The position numbers and the translations under genes are program-made. This document shows, one piece after another, positions 5,266-5,351 of a stretch of 5,351 nt of DNA (within the stretch, counting starts at the first letter, position 1; the number at the start of each line of letters is the position of its first letter). Origin of the DNA: Deltaproteobacteria bacterium UBA6106 (GTDB taxonomy: Bacteria; Desulfobacterota; Syntrophorhabdia; Syntrophorhabdales; Syntrophorhabdaceae). Under the pieces are notes generated by a model. That model made no database searches. It had not been told where the DNA came from and saw nothing but the letters and a program-made list of their open reading frames with translations. The stretch lies in assembly GCA_002428485.1 (NCBI GenBank), contig DIWM01000035.1:93406-98756 (forward strand), written 5' to 3'.

Positions 5266-5314
5266 AGCCATCAGCTATCAGCATAAAGCCTTTTTGTTTT
5301 AGCTGACAGCTGTT
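5266..5314. repeat. Heptanucleotide array with facing arms (GCTGATA type)
   Basis: The left arm is AGCCATC, AGCTATC, AGCATAA, AGCC (on the minus strand GCTGATA and GCTGATG). The right arm is AGCTGAC, AGCTGTT. AGCTATCAGC (5273-5282) can pair with GCTGACAGCT (5302-5311) with one mismatch, around a 19-base T-rich loop. Minus-strand stops at + positions 5264, 5271 and 5278 cover all three frames. No gene is visible between here and the window edge. Confidence 0.8.
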
Positions 5315-5351
5315 CACCGGTTTAATGAGGGGGCGACGCAAGCCCTATAAT

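Noticed and set aside
31..5314. Insertion sequence or MITE as the source of the arrays
   Set aside because: The loci share no long common sequence, no constant terminal inverted repeats and no target duplications that I can see; only the 7-base period is shared.
5315..5351. Possible c-di-GMP (GEMM) riboswitch half, from GGGGGCGACGCAAGCC
   Set aside because: It resembles GACGCAAAGCC but lacks one A, and no GCAAACC or GAAA tetraloop half precedes it; the window ends too soon to test more.
5346..5351. TATAAT at the right edge on +
   Set aside because: The bases 17 upstream (TAATGA) are not a -35, and nothing downstream is visible.

Overview
The window looks like bacterial chromosome of roughly 50% GC from an anaerobe. 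The best clue is a pair of genes for catalytic subunits of the benzoyl-CoA reductase / 2-hydroxyacyl-CoA dehydratase family, enzymes of oxygen-sensitive acyl-CoA metabolism. With an IscU scaffold, a YjbQ protein and a peptide-type ABC permease, this would fit an aromatic- or amino-acid-fermenting or syntrophic bacterium (for example a Desulfobacterota syntroph). The taxonomic guess is inference only.

Layout. Bases 1-188 hold the 3' end of a tRNA-Gly and a complete tRNA-Cys(GCA), both on +. They are separated by a heptanucleotide repeat array with inverted arms. Bases 196-1442 are a compact minus-strand operon: iscU, then yjbQ, then a small exported protein of unknown function, with 7 and 16 base gaps. 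Bases 1443-1620 are a divergent control region. It has a full-consensus sigma-70 promoter (TTGACA, 18 bases, TATAAT) facing right, with a 22-base near-palindrome over its -10 and start site, and a weaker extended -10 facing iscU. Bases 1621-3983 are two ATGA-overlapping genes, a BcrC/BzdN-like and a BcrB/BzdO-like subunit. A strong intrinsic terminator at 4036-4063 closes this unit, so promoter, two genes and terminator are all visible and no ATPase activator gene is included. Bases 4274-5134 are a minus-strand OppC/DppC-type permease with no partner genes in the window. Bases 5135-5351 hold no gene that I can see.

The most unusual content is outside the genes. Six clusters of degenerate 7-base repeats (at 32, 4001, 4242, 5115, 5145 and 5266) fill the spacers between transcription units. 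The unit differs by locus (GTGAAYA, GCTSATR, GTAAGGN types), but the pattern recurs: three or four tandem units, often facing an inverted arm. Nearly every unit carries a stop codon (TGA, TAG or TAA) on one strand. Because 7 leaves remainder 1 on division by 3, three successive units put stops in all three frames. One cluster overlaps the start of the permease gene and may supply its first nine codons. The control region at 1443-1620 and the interiors of the genes are free of such clusters.
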